Below the pieces are notes generated by a model that was given only the letters and a program-made list of their open reading frames with translations, was not told the origin of the DNA and made no database searches. 64,000 bases of DNA. Source: Anagrus nilaparvatae (Eukaryota > Arthropoda > Insecta > Hymenoptera > Mymaridae). The stretch covers positions 62,001-126,000 of the forward strand of contig JAKSXM010000080.1 of assembly GCA_022575985.1 (NCBI GenBank), written 5' to 3'. This document shows positions 13,401-28,400 of this stretch, piece after piece. Numbering within the stretch: position 1 is the first letter of the stretch; every line of letters starts with the position of its first letter. The position numbers and the translations under genes were made by a program.

Positions 13401-16400
13401 AGTAATAATTACAAAAAACTTTGCTTTAATTATAAATTTACCCCTATCAAAAGACTTCAATTTTTTTTGGGGACAACCAAAAAATTTGTTGCAGACTTTG
13501 CATATAAAAAAGCTAAAGACAGCCATTGGGCCTGAAATATTGTTTAGAATGCCCAAAAAAAAATGTGCAAGATGTTCATGTTCACTAGAGCAAGTAAAAT
13601 ACATCATTGCAAAGGAGAGGATATTTTAAGCAAGTACTTATTTAACGCAGTATCAAACTTTTTTTTTTATCTCTTCAATTTTCAAGATAGTAAAAAAGAT
13701 TAATTAAACTTGTAAAAAGTACTTGTTCAATTATCTTACTAAAAATAATTAATATGAAAAATAATTAAAAAGGCTTTATCGAACTCTGTTTCGGAAAGAA
13801 CTTATATTGTTCATAACAAATTTACAAATACTAGTAAGGCATTAAAACTTTGCAAGTAGCCTATATTTACCATTGTGAGCAAGATTCAACAATGATATAG
13901 CAAATTTATACAGCAAGTAAATATTTCTTAATATCAAATTGGATTTAAAGTTTTCATACCGCTTGAATTTTTGAAGCCAACCTAAAATAGAGAAAAGTAT
14001 ATTTTCTTTATAAACTTGCTATATTTTTTTTGCATCTTGCTCACAATAGTAAATATAAGAATCCTGAACATTTAAAACCTTCTTATTGTTTGTAACTTTT
14101 TATGCCAATAAAAGTTCTTACCAAAACACAGTTGGATGCAGATTGCATATAAAAAAAGCTAAAGGCTACAATTGGGTCTGAAATAATGTTTAGAATGCTT
14201 CAAAAAATTTGCAAGATGTTCATGTAAACTGTAGCGAGTAAAATACTTCATTGCTGGCAAGCTAAATATTCTTGATATAAATATCATTTATCTTACTAAT
14301 TTTATTTTTAATAATTGAATTCTTTTACTTGCCTTTGTCACTCTCTCATACAAAATTGGTCTTCAGAATGAAAAAATAAATATAAGACATCCTTGGAATC
14401 TTGATGCCAATGACTCGAGTAAGAATAGGCCTCATCTGGGTTGCTTACGTACCTATTAACAATAATCAAATATTTTCACAGCAAACTGCATATAACATTA
14501 TATTCATAAAAATTAATTATTTTAATTACCTGTTATACTTTTATTTGGAAAATATGAGCTGCTGTATATTATTGCAGATTGATAATAGACTAAAACTATT
14601 TATAACCTGTAAAAAATAACTATTTCAAAAAGAATCAAGTTCTTGAATCAAACTAATTTATTTTTTAATTGTGATTTGATTACTTATCTGATTTTTTATG
14701 ATGTTTAATAACTAACTCCGTAAATTCCGTAAGGCAAGTAAAAGGATTCAATTATTAAAAATAAAATTAGTAAGATAAATGATATTTATATCAAGAATAT
14801 TTAGCTTGCCAGTAATGAAGTATTTTACTCGCTACAGTTTACATGAACATCTTGCAAATTTTTTGAAGCATTCTAAACATTATTTCAGGCCCAATTGTAG
14901 CCTTTAGCTTTTTTTATATGCAGTCTGCATCCAACTGTGTTTTGGTAAGAACTTTTATTGGCATAAAAAGTTACAAATAATAAGAAGGTTTTAAATGTTC
15001 AGGAATCTTATATTTACTATTGTGAGCAAGATGCAAAAAAAATGCAACAAGTTTATAAAGAAAATATACTTTTTTCTATTTTAGGTTGGCTTCAAAAATT
15101 CAAGCGGTTTGAAAACTTTAAATCCAATTTGATATTGAGAAATATTTACTTGCTGTATAAATATGCTATATCATTGTTGAATCTTGCTCACAATGGTAAA
15201 TATAAGCTACTTGCAAAGTTTTAATGCCTTCGTAGTATTTGTAAATTTGTTATGAACAATATAAGTTCTTTCCGAAACAGAGTTCGATAAAGCCTTTAGT
15301 TCAAAAAAGATACTGAATGCTGCTATTGGACTTGAAAATTTCTTTGGAATGCTGTAAAAATTGTGTAAAATGTTCATATTAATTATTTTTAGTAAGATAA
15401 TTGAACAAGTACTTTTTACAAGTTTAATTAATCTTTTTTACTATCTTGAAAATTAAAGAGTTAAAAAAAAAAATTTTTGATATTGCGTTAAATAAGTACT
15501 TGCTTAGAATATCCTCTCCTTTGCAATGATGTATTTTACTTGCTCTAGTTAACATGAACATCTTGCACATTTTTTTTAGGCATTCTAAACAATATTTCAG
15601 GCCCAATGGCAGTCTTTGGCTTTTTTATATGCAAAGTCTGCAACAAACTTTTTGGTTGTCCCCAAAAAAAATTACAAGTCCCAAAAAAATTTAAAGTATT
15701 TTGATAGGGGTAAATTTATAATTAGAGCAAAGTTTTTTGTAATTATTACTCATTTTCATGCTCAATTCAATTACTCTTTTTAGTAAGGGTTATAATTCAA
15801 GTTTAAAAAAAAATAGAATAAAAGAATAAAAGTTTACATACTTATCGATAAAAAAACCCTTTTAATTTAAAAATTTTCTGCTTAATTGCTGTACTAAAAT
15901 TGAAATAAATAAAAAATGAAATATAAATAAATATAGTACTTACTCTTTTTCGTGTATGCTTAAAAATTTGGAATTTTAGTTCCAATATTAATTGTGAAAA
16001 AAAATTACAAACAATGAATATCTAAACCTCAGACATTTAATTTTAACCAAAAATGAGAAAATAATCAAATTAATGATTTTTAATCTATAATGATGATCAA
16101 ATACAAAAATAAAGTCAATTAAATAAAAAAAACAATTTTTTTAAAAAATTAAAAAAAATTCATATAGACGTCTTTTTTCACATCCTAAATCACGTCTTTT
16201 TTCACGTACGAAATTGTCATAATCGGACGTGTTTTAGGATGTGAAAAAAGACGTCTTTTAAGATGTGAGAAAAGACGTGATTTAGGATGTGATAAAAGAC
16301 GTCTTTATCTTCAGGTGGGAAGTCCCCGCGAAGCTGAAATCTTAGTAAAGAAAGTAACCTCGTTACTACGCGGAGCTTGCGACTTATATCAACTATAAAA

Positions 16401-19400
16401 TTTATTACAATCGGTATGAAAATTAAAAAAATTATATCAACTGTATGATTTATTGCAATCAACATGAAAATTAAAAAATTATATCAACTGTAAGATTTAT
16501 TGCAATCGGCATGAAAATTAAAAAATTATATCAACTGTAAGATTTATTACAATCGGCATGATAATAAAAATAATTATATCAACTGTAAGATTTATTACTA
16601 TCTGCATGATAATAAAAAAAATTATATCAACTATAAGATTTATTACTATCTGCATGATAATAAAAAAAATTATATCAACTATAAGATTTATTACAATCGG
16701 CATGATAATAAAAAAAATTATATCAACTATAAGATTTATTGCAATCGGCATGAAAATTAAAAAATTATATCAACTGTAAGATTTATTAGAATCGGCATGA
16801 TAATTAAAATAATTATATCAACTATAAGATTTATTGCAATCAGCATGATGATAAAAAAATTATATCAACTATAAGATTTATTACTATCGGCATGATAATA
16901 AAAAAAATTATATCAACTATAAGATTTATTACAATCGGCATGATAATAAAAAAAATTATATCAACTATAAGATTTATTGCAATCGGCATGAAAATTAAAA
17001 AATTATATCAACTGTAAGATTTATTACAATCGGCATGATAATAAAAATAATTATATCAACTATAAAATTTATTACAATCGGTATGAAAATTAAAAAAATT
17101 AAATCAACTATATGATTTATTGCAATCAACATGAAAATTAAAAAATTATATCAACTGTAAGATTTATTGCAACCGGCATGAAAATTAAAAAATTATATCA
17201 ACTGTAAGATTTATTACAATCGGCATGATAATAAAAATAATTATATCAACTATAAGATTTATTACTATCGGCATGATAATAAAAAAAATTATATCAACTA
17301 TAAGATTTATTACAATCGGCATGATAATAAAAAAAATTATATCAACTATAAGATTTATTGCAATCGGCATGAAAATTAAAAAATTATATCAACTGTAAGA
17401 TTTATTACAATCGGCATGATAATAAAAATAATTATATCAACTATAAAATTTATTACAATCGGTATGAAAATTAAAAAAATTATATCAACTATATGATTTA
17501 TTGCAATCAACATGAAAATTAAAAAATTATATCAACTGTAAGATTTATTGCAATCGGCATGATAATAAAAATAATTATATCAACTATAAGATTTATTACA
17601 ATCGGCATGATAATAAAAATAATTATATCAACTATAAGATTTATTACAATCGGCATGATAATAAAAAAAATTATATCAACTATAAGATTTATTACATTCG
17701 GCATGATAATAAAAATAATTATATCAACTATAAGATTTATTACAATCGGCATGATAATAAAAAAAATTATATCAACTGTAAGATTTATTGCAATCGGCAT
17801 GAAAATTAAAAAATTATATCAACTGTAAGATTTATTACAATCGGCATGATAATAAAAATAATTATATCAACTATAAGATTTATTACAATCGGCATGATAA
17901 TAAAAATAATTATATCAACTATAAGATTTATTACGATCGGCATGATAATAAAAAAAATTATATCAACTATAAGATTTATTACAATCGGCATGATAATAAA
18001 AAAAATTATATCAACTATAAGATTTATTGCAATCGGCATGAAAATTTAAAAATTATATCAACTGTAAGATTTATTAGAATCGGCATGATAATTAAAATAA
18101 TTATATCAACTATAAGATTTATTGCAATCGGCATGATGATAAAAAAATTATATCAACTATAAGATTTATTGCAATCGGCATGAAAATTAAAAAATTATAT
18201 CAACTGTAAGATTTATTACAATCGGCATGATAATAAAAATAATTATATCAACTATAAAATTTATTACAATCGGTATGAAAATTAAAAAAATTATATCAAC
18301 TGTATGATTTATTGCAATCAACATGAAAATTAAAAAATTATATCAACTGTAAGATTTATTGCAATCGGCATGAAAATTAAAAAATTATATCAACTGTAAG
18401 ATTTATTACAATCGGCATGATAATAAAAATAATTATATCAACTATAAGATTTATTACAATCGGCATGATAATAAAAAAAATTATATCAACTATAAGATTT
18501 ATTACATTCGGCATGATAATAAAAATAATTATATCAACTATAAGATTTATTACAATCGGCATGATAATAAAAAAAATTATATCAACTATAAGATTTATTA
18601 CAATCGGCATGATAATAAAAAAAATTATATCAACTATAAGATTTATTACATTCGGCATGATAATAAAAATAATTATATCAACTATAAGATTTATTACAAT
18701 CGGCATGATAATAAAAAAAATTATATCAACTATAAGATTTATTGCAATCGGCATGAAAATTAAAAAATTATATCAACTGTAAGATTTATTAGAATCGGCA
18801 TGATAATTAAAATAATTATATCAACTATAAGATTTATTGCAATCGGCATGATGATAAAAAAATTATATCAACTGTATGATTTATCGCAATTGGCATGAAA
18901 ATTAAAAAATTATATCAACTGTAAGATTTATTACAATCAGCATGAAAATTAAAAAACGCTGCCAAGTAATTGGCACTATGGTTCCTCATTAGCAATAACA
19001 AAATGTTGTCAATGTTCTTAAAAAATTAAAATATTAGAATAATAGTTCAGGATGTGGATTTAAAACTGTCCGGTCAAATTAATTCAAAAAAAATTTTTTT
19101 TAAATTAGTTTTCTTAAAAGTTTGTTTTTTGAATCAAAATTTGTTCCACCCCAAACTTTTGCCGCTGGAGTGCAAAAACGTGCTATTTCGGGCAACTTTT
19201 TACGTTTTTTTAAAGTATCTCAATAATAATTCGATGAAACAAAAATTATGAAAAATACTTTAATGTTCAAAATAAAATTTGCTGTAAAAAAGGTTCTTAT
19301 CATTTTTTATGTAAAACTAACCATTTTCTGTAAAAAGCAGTTTATAATATGACCTTAAAATTCCTTAAGCGCGCGCGCTTATGAAATAGTTCCGCTACAA

Positions 19401-22400
19401 AACAGCTTGTTGCGCTTCGAAAAAAATTAATTTTAGAAATTTGGTAGATTGCAGGTGAAAATACATTGTAGTAATAAAATTGTAAAGACTTTGTTTTTAA
19501 AAAAATGTAAAAAAAAAAAAAAAATATGCATAAATTTTAACCATTATGGTCTACGGAAGTTAAAACACGTTTTCTACCACTTTAAGTAGCCATAAATGGA
19601 AGAAAAAATTTAGCGGATTGAAAATTTTTTTGAAGAGTATTTTCAGCATAAGTTTCTATATATGTTTTTAAAACTTTACTGAAATAAAAATTGTGCGTCA
19701 AAATTGGCTCCAAGTTAAAGAACCGCTCAAAAATTGACCTTCAAAAAAAAAAAAGAAAACTATGCGTTTTTTCCCTTTTATATTCGTTTATTTTCTTTTG
19801 TAATTAAAACCAAATTTAAAACTTGTAATTTTTTGGCAGAAAATACTCTAAATTTTAATTTCATTAAAAAAAAATTTTCATTTTCCGTTTTTCTTTTCAG
19901 TTATTAGCGAATTTAAAAAAAAATAATTTTCAGTAAAATTTTTTGAGAGTTTTTGGCGTTATATGATTAACGGAATTGAATAATAAATTTTTTTTTTTTT
20001 TAATTTTTAGGAAATTTAATTTACTGAAGGATCATATGAGTCAAAATGTATCTTTGGATCCTCGTCAGAAATAAAAAGTCCTTTAATAAAGCCAGTTTTT
20101 TCTTTAAATTATTTTCTTACAATACGCTTCTGTTATTCTTTTGAATAACAAAGTGCGCTTGCGCATCACTCAAAAGTTAAAGAAGAAAGCGAATAACCGA
20201 TTAAATTTTTGTATTATACATATTGACTCATAAGACAAGTAAGTCACTGATGTTAATTACAAGTGTCATAATAAGAATAATATTAGCGTGACCGTCAGAT
20301 ATTTTTTTAATTTTTGGATCACCGTGTATTACTAAACACTCTGATTTCATAGCAGCAGTAAAATAATATAAAATATAAAATCTCAAAAGTTTTATTTTAT
20401 TTTTATAATAAATATTCTTTAATTATACTGAACATTTTAATCAAAATTAACAAAAATGTTACTACTTGTTATTTAATGTATTCAAAATATTTTATACTAA
20501 CAATTTTCATCTGAAAGTTAAAGTAAATAATGTAAAATCAACAATAATCTGGGCGCACACTTTTACGCTACTTTTTGAAAGACCATTTTCACAAAAAAAT
20601 ATTAATTCAATGAAAAATTTTGTAATTACCTTTTTTATCAAGAATTTAATTGTTAACATTTATGTATTCTTCATAATTTTTGCTATTATTAACGGTTACC
20701 AAAATATTTTGAAAAAATTAAAAAATTGGTCCGATATAACACGTTTTTATGCTTAAGCGGAAAAAGTGGGGGGTGGAACAAATTTTAATTTATTACTTTT
20801 CTTTAAAAAAAAAAAATAATAAACAAAAATTTTTTTTGAATTAAACCAACCCACAGGTTTACTAGGGCCGAGTGTCTCTACATCCTGAGCTATAATTGTG
20901 CTAAATATTCTAAATTTAATAAAGAAAGTGGATAAACTTTTCCCTGATACCCAAAAAATTTTCAAAACTCATAATTCCAGGTATTAATACTTTGGGGTCG
21001 TTCAAAAAAAACGTAACGCTTATAAGGTGGGTGGGTATTAACGAAAAATGTTACTTACCCAAATTGGGGTGGGTAGGTATTAAACAGAGAGCGTTACGTA
21101 ACAAAACTTAACAAGCCCAAGTAGATCTTTATTGTTTTTATTTTTGGGCGTAATACTCATTTTTACCCTGTATTATAACATCGTTTTTATATTTGTATTT
21201 TAGCTTTTGTTTGAAAATTAAACCAGTTTTGGTTGAAAATTCAATCAATTGGGTGAATATTCACCCAAAGCAGCCCTACCGTGTATGATCAAAAAATGTA
21301 TCAATAAAAAAGATATCAAATAAAAAACATCCACAACAATCCATAAAATTATTTTTGTTAGTAACGCTTCTAGGGGTGGGTAGGGGGTTGACAAAAATGT
21401 GACATGGTGTTACATGGGGTACTTGGGTACCCCAAAAATGGAATTTTAAGCGTTACGTTTTTTTTGAACGACCCCTTTCAGAGAAATAAAATCGGCACAA
21501 CGTCAATAAAAAGATAATATTTTTTTAACTTTTTAATGTAAAAAATTTTGAAAAAAAAAATTTCGAAAAATTACGTATCAGGAGGAGAGATCCTTTAAAA
21601 ACGATAGTTCTAGATATTCGTACTTTTATAGGAAGAAATTAAGTACTAAGTCCTAAAGAAAAAAAAATTTTTGTTTTTTTCTAATTTTTTTATGTATAAA
21701 ATTTTAAAAGAAAATTTTGAAAAAAAATTAGGTATGAGATTGTTGATATCCAGTTAAAAAGATAATTCTACATATTAGTACTTTCATGGAAAAAAATGAG
21801 GTACTACGTCCAAAAAGAAAAAAAATTATGCTATTTTTTTAATTATTTTATGTAAAAATTTAAAAAAAAAAAAAAATTTTTATATTATGTATCAGATGGA
21901 GAAATCCTTTACAAACGATAATTCTAAATATTCGTACTTTCATAGGAAAAAATTAAGTATTACGTCCTAAAATAAAAAAAATTTTGGCGGTTTTTGTATT
22001 TTTTGGCAATAAAAATTTTAAGATAAACATTTTGAAAAAATTAAGTATCCGGTCCAAAAAATTACTATAAATGATATTTCTAAAACTAGTACTTCCACAG
22101 AAATAAATTAAGTACTGCGTCCATAAAGAAAAAAAAATTGGTATTTTTTTTATTTTTTGGTGAAAAAATTTTCAATAAATAAATTATAAGATTCAAGATA
22201 TCGAGTAAAAACGATACTTCTATATATCAGTACTTTCATGGAAAAAAATGAGGTACTACGTCCAAAAAGAAAAAAAATTATGGTATTTTTTTAATTATTT
22301 CATGTAAAAAAATTAAAAAAAAAAAAATTTCGAAAAATTATGTATCAGATGGAGAAATCCTTTACAAACGATAATTCTAGATATTCGTACTTTCATAGAA

Positions 22401-25400
22401 AAAAATTAAGTATTACGTCCTAAAATAAAAAAAATTTTGGCGTTTTTTGTATTTCTTGGCGACAAAAATTTTGACAAAAAAATTAAAAAAAAATTAAGTG
22501 TTATGTCCAAAAAATTACAATAAACGATATTTCTAAAACTAGTACTTCCATGGAAATAAATTAGGTACTACGTCCAAAAAGAAAAAAAAATTGGTATTTT
22601 TTGTATTTGTATAAAAATTTGTATTTTTTTGTGACAAAAATTTTAGAAAAAAAATTTTCAGAAAATTAAGTATCCGATTCGAGATATCATGTGAAAACCA
22701 TACTTTCAAATATAAGTACTTTCATGGAAATAAATGAGGTATTACATCCAAATTAAAAAAAAAAAAGTACCTCGAGCTTTTTTGGTAAAAAAATTTTTGA
22801 AAAAAAAATTTAGGTCTTAATTCCATAATGTTTGTGAAATATCAGCGACTACATACGTACGTACATGTACGTACATACGTACGTACGTACACACTCACAC
22901 ACACACACACACACTCATACAGACTTTTTTTAAAAACCGATTTTTTAGCTTCCTGGGGTCCCAAAACGTGCTTATATGCCAAAAAATCAGAAAACTAAAT
23001 TTGACCTAACACAATGGTTCCTCAATGAGGAACCAAAATATATTTTTATTTCAAAAAACTTAGTCAAATGTTTAAATAAATAGTAAATTTGTGTTGTTTG
23101 GGAAAAATTACTTATCTGAAAATGGAGAAATTTTAAAGTTAAAACTCATAATTTTGCATTTTTTTTTAACAATTTTAAAAATTATGATTTTTAATTTTAA
23201 ATTTTCACCATTTATACACAAATCCTTCAAAGTTTACCAAAAGTCACATTGCTAAGTAAAATTTCCTGATTTTCTCAGTTTTTTTATATTATTCATTTGG
23301 TCACGTGACTTGGTGGGATATTCAAAAATTTGAAAAAATAGAAATTCAAAAATAGCATATGAAGTATCAGGCGCAAAAGTTTTGGTGCTAGCGTGATCAC
23401 TAACACTAGTGCTCGGCGAAGCTTTACGCACGCATTATACGCCCGGCAGGAAAAATATTATTTCTTGGTCTGGAGCCTTAAGATTAGCGAATTCCATGGA
23501 TTATTTTATTTTTTTGGGAATTTAAATATGTTTTAAAACAAGCAATTTAAGCCTAAGTAGAACAAAATCGACCCTGCACTTTTTTTTATAAAGTCAGAAT
23601 ATTTTGAGTAAATGCAACAAAGATTGAATTTGGAAAGCTAAAAGTGACTAAGTCCAAATTGGGCCTAATTGGATAGGAATCTGCCGTATGTGTTCTTTTC
23701 AAGATATTTTAGTATTTTTTATTAAATAATTAAATATTTATGCAGAAAAACAAAACAAATTCAGAATTTTATCTTTGGGTATTTAATTATCATATTATTT
23801 ATCAGAGGGATACCATTAACTTTGGGAAACCAGTTAGCAAAGCATTCTGTTCTCATTTGTTTTATTTTTGTTTTTTTTGTTTTTGTAAGCATCAGCTTTC
23901 AAGTCCTGTAAACTGCAATTTTCGATCACTAATTCTTTTTTTACAAGTACCAGAGAAAAAATTAAAATTATTTTAAACATTTTGAATAAAATTTGTATAC
24001 AATTGTTTTACTTTAGTAATAAAATTATTTAATTTAATAACTTTTCTTCTGGTTATTTATATTGAATTTTAAAAGTAAAAAAATTTTTTAGTTGTAAACT
24101 GTCAAAAAATTATATTTAAATAATTTATCGTAAAAATAAATAATATTTTAATCAGAATACAATTTTCCTTACTAAATAAATGAAATACTTTCCTGTTGTA
24201 TAACTCTAAAATATGATTATTTGATTGATTTTAAATTTTTAGTAATTTTAAAATTTAAAATATAGTTAGAAATTAAGATTATTTTACCTTGGATAACTTT
24301 AGTTTTAAACACAAATATTTTTATTGAATGTAAAAATAAAGTTAAACACAAGATTTTCTATGCATGAAATTTAACACATAAATTCTTGCATAAAATCAAA
24401 ATAATTTTCAGACTCAAAAATCCCTAGATGACCTTTATTATAGAAAATGTCTTAGGTATACCACAAACTATATGAATAATAACAGGTTTACAAGAGCTAA
24501 GAGGATAAAACAAAAGGAAATTTGGGACTAATGATCCGTGGATAAAAATTTGCAGCCTTAACGATATAATTAAGAGAATTTTATAGTTTAAGATCTCATC
24601 TAAGCATGAAAGCTGTAGAGCCAAATGCATTTGGCAGCAATCAGAGTATTATTACAAGATTAGCAAAAATGGCACTATCGGGTAAATCAATATTTGGAAA
24701 ATATAGTTTACTCCATGAAAAAACTACTACAACGGAGATTTCTACATTTAAATTCTTACATACTAATCTTACAGAATATAAAAAAAAATTAATTTTTTTT
24801 ACATGGAAAAATTAAATTTAAAAAATAAATCAATAATTTTTACACAATTAAACTGACCAAAGAAAATTTTTACAAAAAAATAACTAAACTTTTTGTTTCA
24901 AAATTTTACATAAAATTTTTGACCATCGGTAAACAAAAAAAATTTATTTTGTACATCAATTAAAATGATATTTATTTTTTTTACCTAAATAATTCTTACG
25001 ATTACTTTTCTTACATTGTAAATTATATTATCTGTACATTTGTAAAAAAAAATTTTCTTTACATATTTTTTTTTTTTTTTTTTTTTTTATAATCAAGCAG
25101 AACGACCTTTTTTCTATAGAATGTTTAGTTAAATGCACTTAACTTGTTCAACCTGATACAGTAAGGACTGCAATAGTTTTTTAAGAGATGTCAACCCTAT
25201 GGTGAAACTACAGTTTTTAAAACTTAAAAACTAGTCTGGCGAATTCTGTGATTCACCTTTATCCAATTTTGAAAGGTCAAGAATTGATATGAAACCTAGA
25301 AACCGAAAAAGGGTCATTTTAACCCGTACAAACTATCAAATGTAATTTTCGAAATTAGATTTAAATTTAGTGTCCCGATTTACCTAGATACATCATTAAA

Positions 25401-28400
25401 AGTTGAATAAAAAAAACTTTTTTAATATATTTTATAATTGGTGGGTAAAAGTGGAGAAAAAATGAGCTATGAATTACCCCTCGTAATAGGTAACGATTCT
25501 CCTTTTAGACGCTTTTTTGCAATAATTTTCGAAAGTAATTTCCAAAATAAACTTTTTAAATCCACTGCAATAAATGGAGCAGCAATACTTCATACCGTTC
25601 CAACACAAATACAGTATATTTCAGAGCTGGGCGAAAACGGATATTTTGGCACGCAGTTGTCGTTTCAGTTTCCTACGGAAAATTTTTGAACTGTTCCATT
25701 TTCAAAAAATCAGCGGTATTGCAAAACGAAATTATTTTAAAACTTTACGTTTTCAATGATCCGTTCGAAAAAATTTAAAACGGAATACCCGTTTTTGCAA
25801 ATCATAAAAATTTGCTCTAACGTAAAAATATAAACTATAGACATAAAAATAAAAATTTTTAAATAAGCACGTGAGCATGTAAAAAAAATTTTAATTTTCA
25901 TAATTATTATTAGTAAGAATTTATTATAAATAATAAAAATGATATTTTTGAAACAAGATATTTCTTTAATGATTTTATTATTTATAGTTAATCTCTACTA
26001 ATATCTTTCAATAATTGTAACGATAACAGTATTTATGCTGTTTTTTCGTCTTAATAATTTCATAATTATTTAAGCCCTTACCCCTATATAATGACTTTGT
26101 TGAAAAAAATTATTTAATAAAAAACTTTATTAATAAAGTTAATGCGCATAAGAAATAACTGTATTTTTATTCATTAGCCAATGAAATTTCATAGTTAGTA
26201 CGAATATAACTTTAGGAATGTAAAAAAATAAAAACGAAAGCAAATTTTCATGATTTGCAAGTCCGTTTTAAATTTTTTCAAATGGATCATAGAAACGGAA
26301 AGTTTTAAAATTATTTTGTTTAAAAAAAAATTTGAAACAGATTAGTCTTTCCAAAATCCATTCCACTGATTTATTGAAAACGGTTGCGTTTCAAAATTTT
26401 CTGTTTACGACAAATTTTTGGAACAGTTCAGTGTTGAATTTTTTCATGTCACGGATATTTTTCAACGATTTTTTGATCAGTTTTATTGAAAACGACCATA
26501 AGATCATGTCAGTTTGATACAGCGCGTGCCAACGTAATAAAACTATTGGTTTTTGTATCAAGTATTTTGGCATGATACAATGCGGTGAAAGCATGTAAAA
26601 TGATTGCCTGAAAGCAATCAGGATGCAGAAAAAAATTCGAACCTATACCTTTCTTACAAAGAATACTTCATTTAACGTAATACAAACTTTTTTCGCAATA
26701 AATCTGGATCCAATTTAAAATTATGACAGAGTAAAAAAGGAACAAAATGGGTGTGTATTTTATAAGACTTGGTATATATATTCTAATGAAAATGTACGAA
26801 ATCATGTATCTATATAGATGCCCAACATTTGAATTTTGATTACATAATGCGTATTATTTGGGCATGTGGCTTATTCTTTCATAAACAGTTTTGAGGTATC
26901 TTTTTTTTCTGTGCTTTTGCGTAACAAACGAAAATCAGAGCTGCCAACCCAACAATATGAGTTTGCAAAATAAGCGTCAGCTCTAACGCCTAACGTGTAG
27001 AAACAGCCTTCACATCGTATAACCTCAATTAAATCTACCAGGACTTTTTCAAACGCTTTTATAACTATGTGGTAAAAAAATCGAAAAATTAATTTTATTG
27101 TCTTTTTAAGATAACAAACTTTTTTTAAACAAACCCAATTGAACTTACAAAATTTTTTTTAAAGAAACTAAAAGCAAGGTATAAATTAAGCTTCCAAATA
27201 GTACTTTTTTGCAGAATATTTTTAAAATTTAATAAATATAAAAGCTAGTACCATTAAATTACAAAATTTTTACATTATTTTCCTGATTTTTGCAGAATTT
27301 TTTTGTCTACACATGCACCTTTCTTTTCATTAGGAGGAGCGTAATGAAGACAAGATTCTTCTTTGTGTTTACAGCAAGGAACATTTTTGCTGCACTGAAA
27401 TAACTTTAAAAACACATTTAAAAATATCAAAATAATAAACTATTAAAATTCAAAAAAAGAATAAGTTACCGGAGTTCCATTTTGAGCACAGTTAGCCTTA
27501 CCAGCAGCAATAGTAATATTGAATATTACAAATAGCAAAGAAAAAAATAAAATTGCCTTAAACATTTTGAATAAAATTTGTATTACTGTTTTACTTTAAT
27601 AATAAAATTAAACTTCCCTTTTAGTTCTTTATATTGAATTTTAAGAGGAAAAAAATTTTTTTATTTGTAAACAGTCAAGAAATAATTGTATTTAAATAAT
27701 TTATCGTAACAATTATATTTTAATTAGAAAATAAAAAACTATCCTGTTGCGTAAATAAAAAAAAATGTTATTTAAAAATAAATATAATTCCTTTAATTGT
27801 TAACTGTTTCGATAATTTGTTGTTTGCTGACGTATACTGACGTTCAAGGTATTCCAAGAAGCTTCCTAGTGAAGCCTGTGCTGGGACAGCATTGGAGCAA
27901 CCGACTTTAAGATCTGAACTCGTATTCATCCAGACAACGGTTAATTAATTATTCATTAATAATGTTCTTGAAACGGGGAAATCACAAAAAACCAATGCCA
28001 ACAACAGCCCAGATTCATGTTTCATAATCTTCGATTTTATTTGAAATCCTATGCCAAAAACAGGATCCTGAACAGACAGCGTATAAACGATAGCATAATC
28101 TCTCTGAATGGAAATTGTTTCGGTCACCCTGGATATACGACATTCAACTTTGCTTGACTTTTGGAAGCAAACGTACTAAAATTCTATTAACGTGCTACAA
28201 AGCTGGCTTTAGTTTTTTTAAATTAATAAGGGTAATATAATTCAAGGATTTTACTATACTTTTAATAACTGAAAAATTTTAAAATTTGAGTAAAAAACAT
28301 TTTCGATTTTAGGAAAAATTTTTAAAAACTTGTGAAAAATAAACCCATAACAATGGATCCCTTCATAAATACACTGTAAAAAGTAACTTTCTTATATTAA

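Larger units (their letters stand above)
26820..28330 (-). repeat. Segmental duplication, copy 1 (carries six-cysteine gene A)
   Basis: Matches about 31930-33680 over most of its length: 'TTTGAATTTTGATTACATAA', 'CAGAGCTGCCAACCCAAC', the whole two-exon peptide gene, then 'GCTGACGTATACTGACGTTC' and 'CTTCCTAGTGAAGCCTGTGC'. The copies have diverged by substitutions and small indels and have the same orientation. Confidence 0.85.

Noticed and set aside
12934..16317. Target-site duplication of the 3.4-kb palindrome
   Set aside because: Flanks ACT and GGA do not match, and no 8-9-bp repeat is visible at the boundaries.
16217..18782. Multiple repetitive open frames on both strands (60-125 codons)
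   Set aside because: They are produced by a 48-bp tandem unit that is a multiple of three. The two strands give equally long frames and no start context or non-repeat ends exist.
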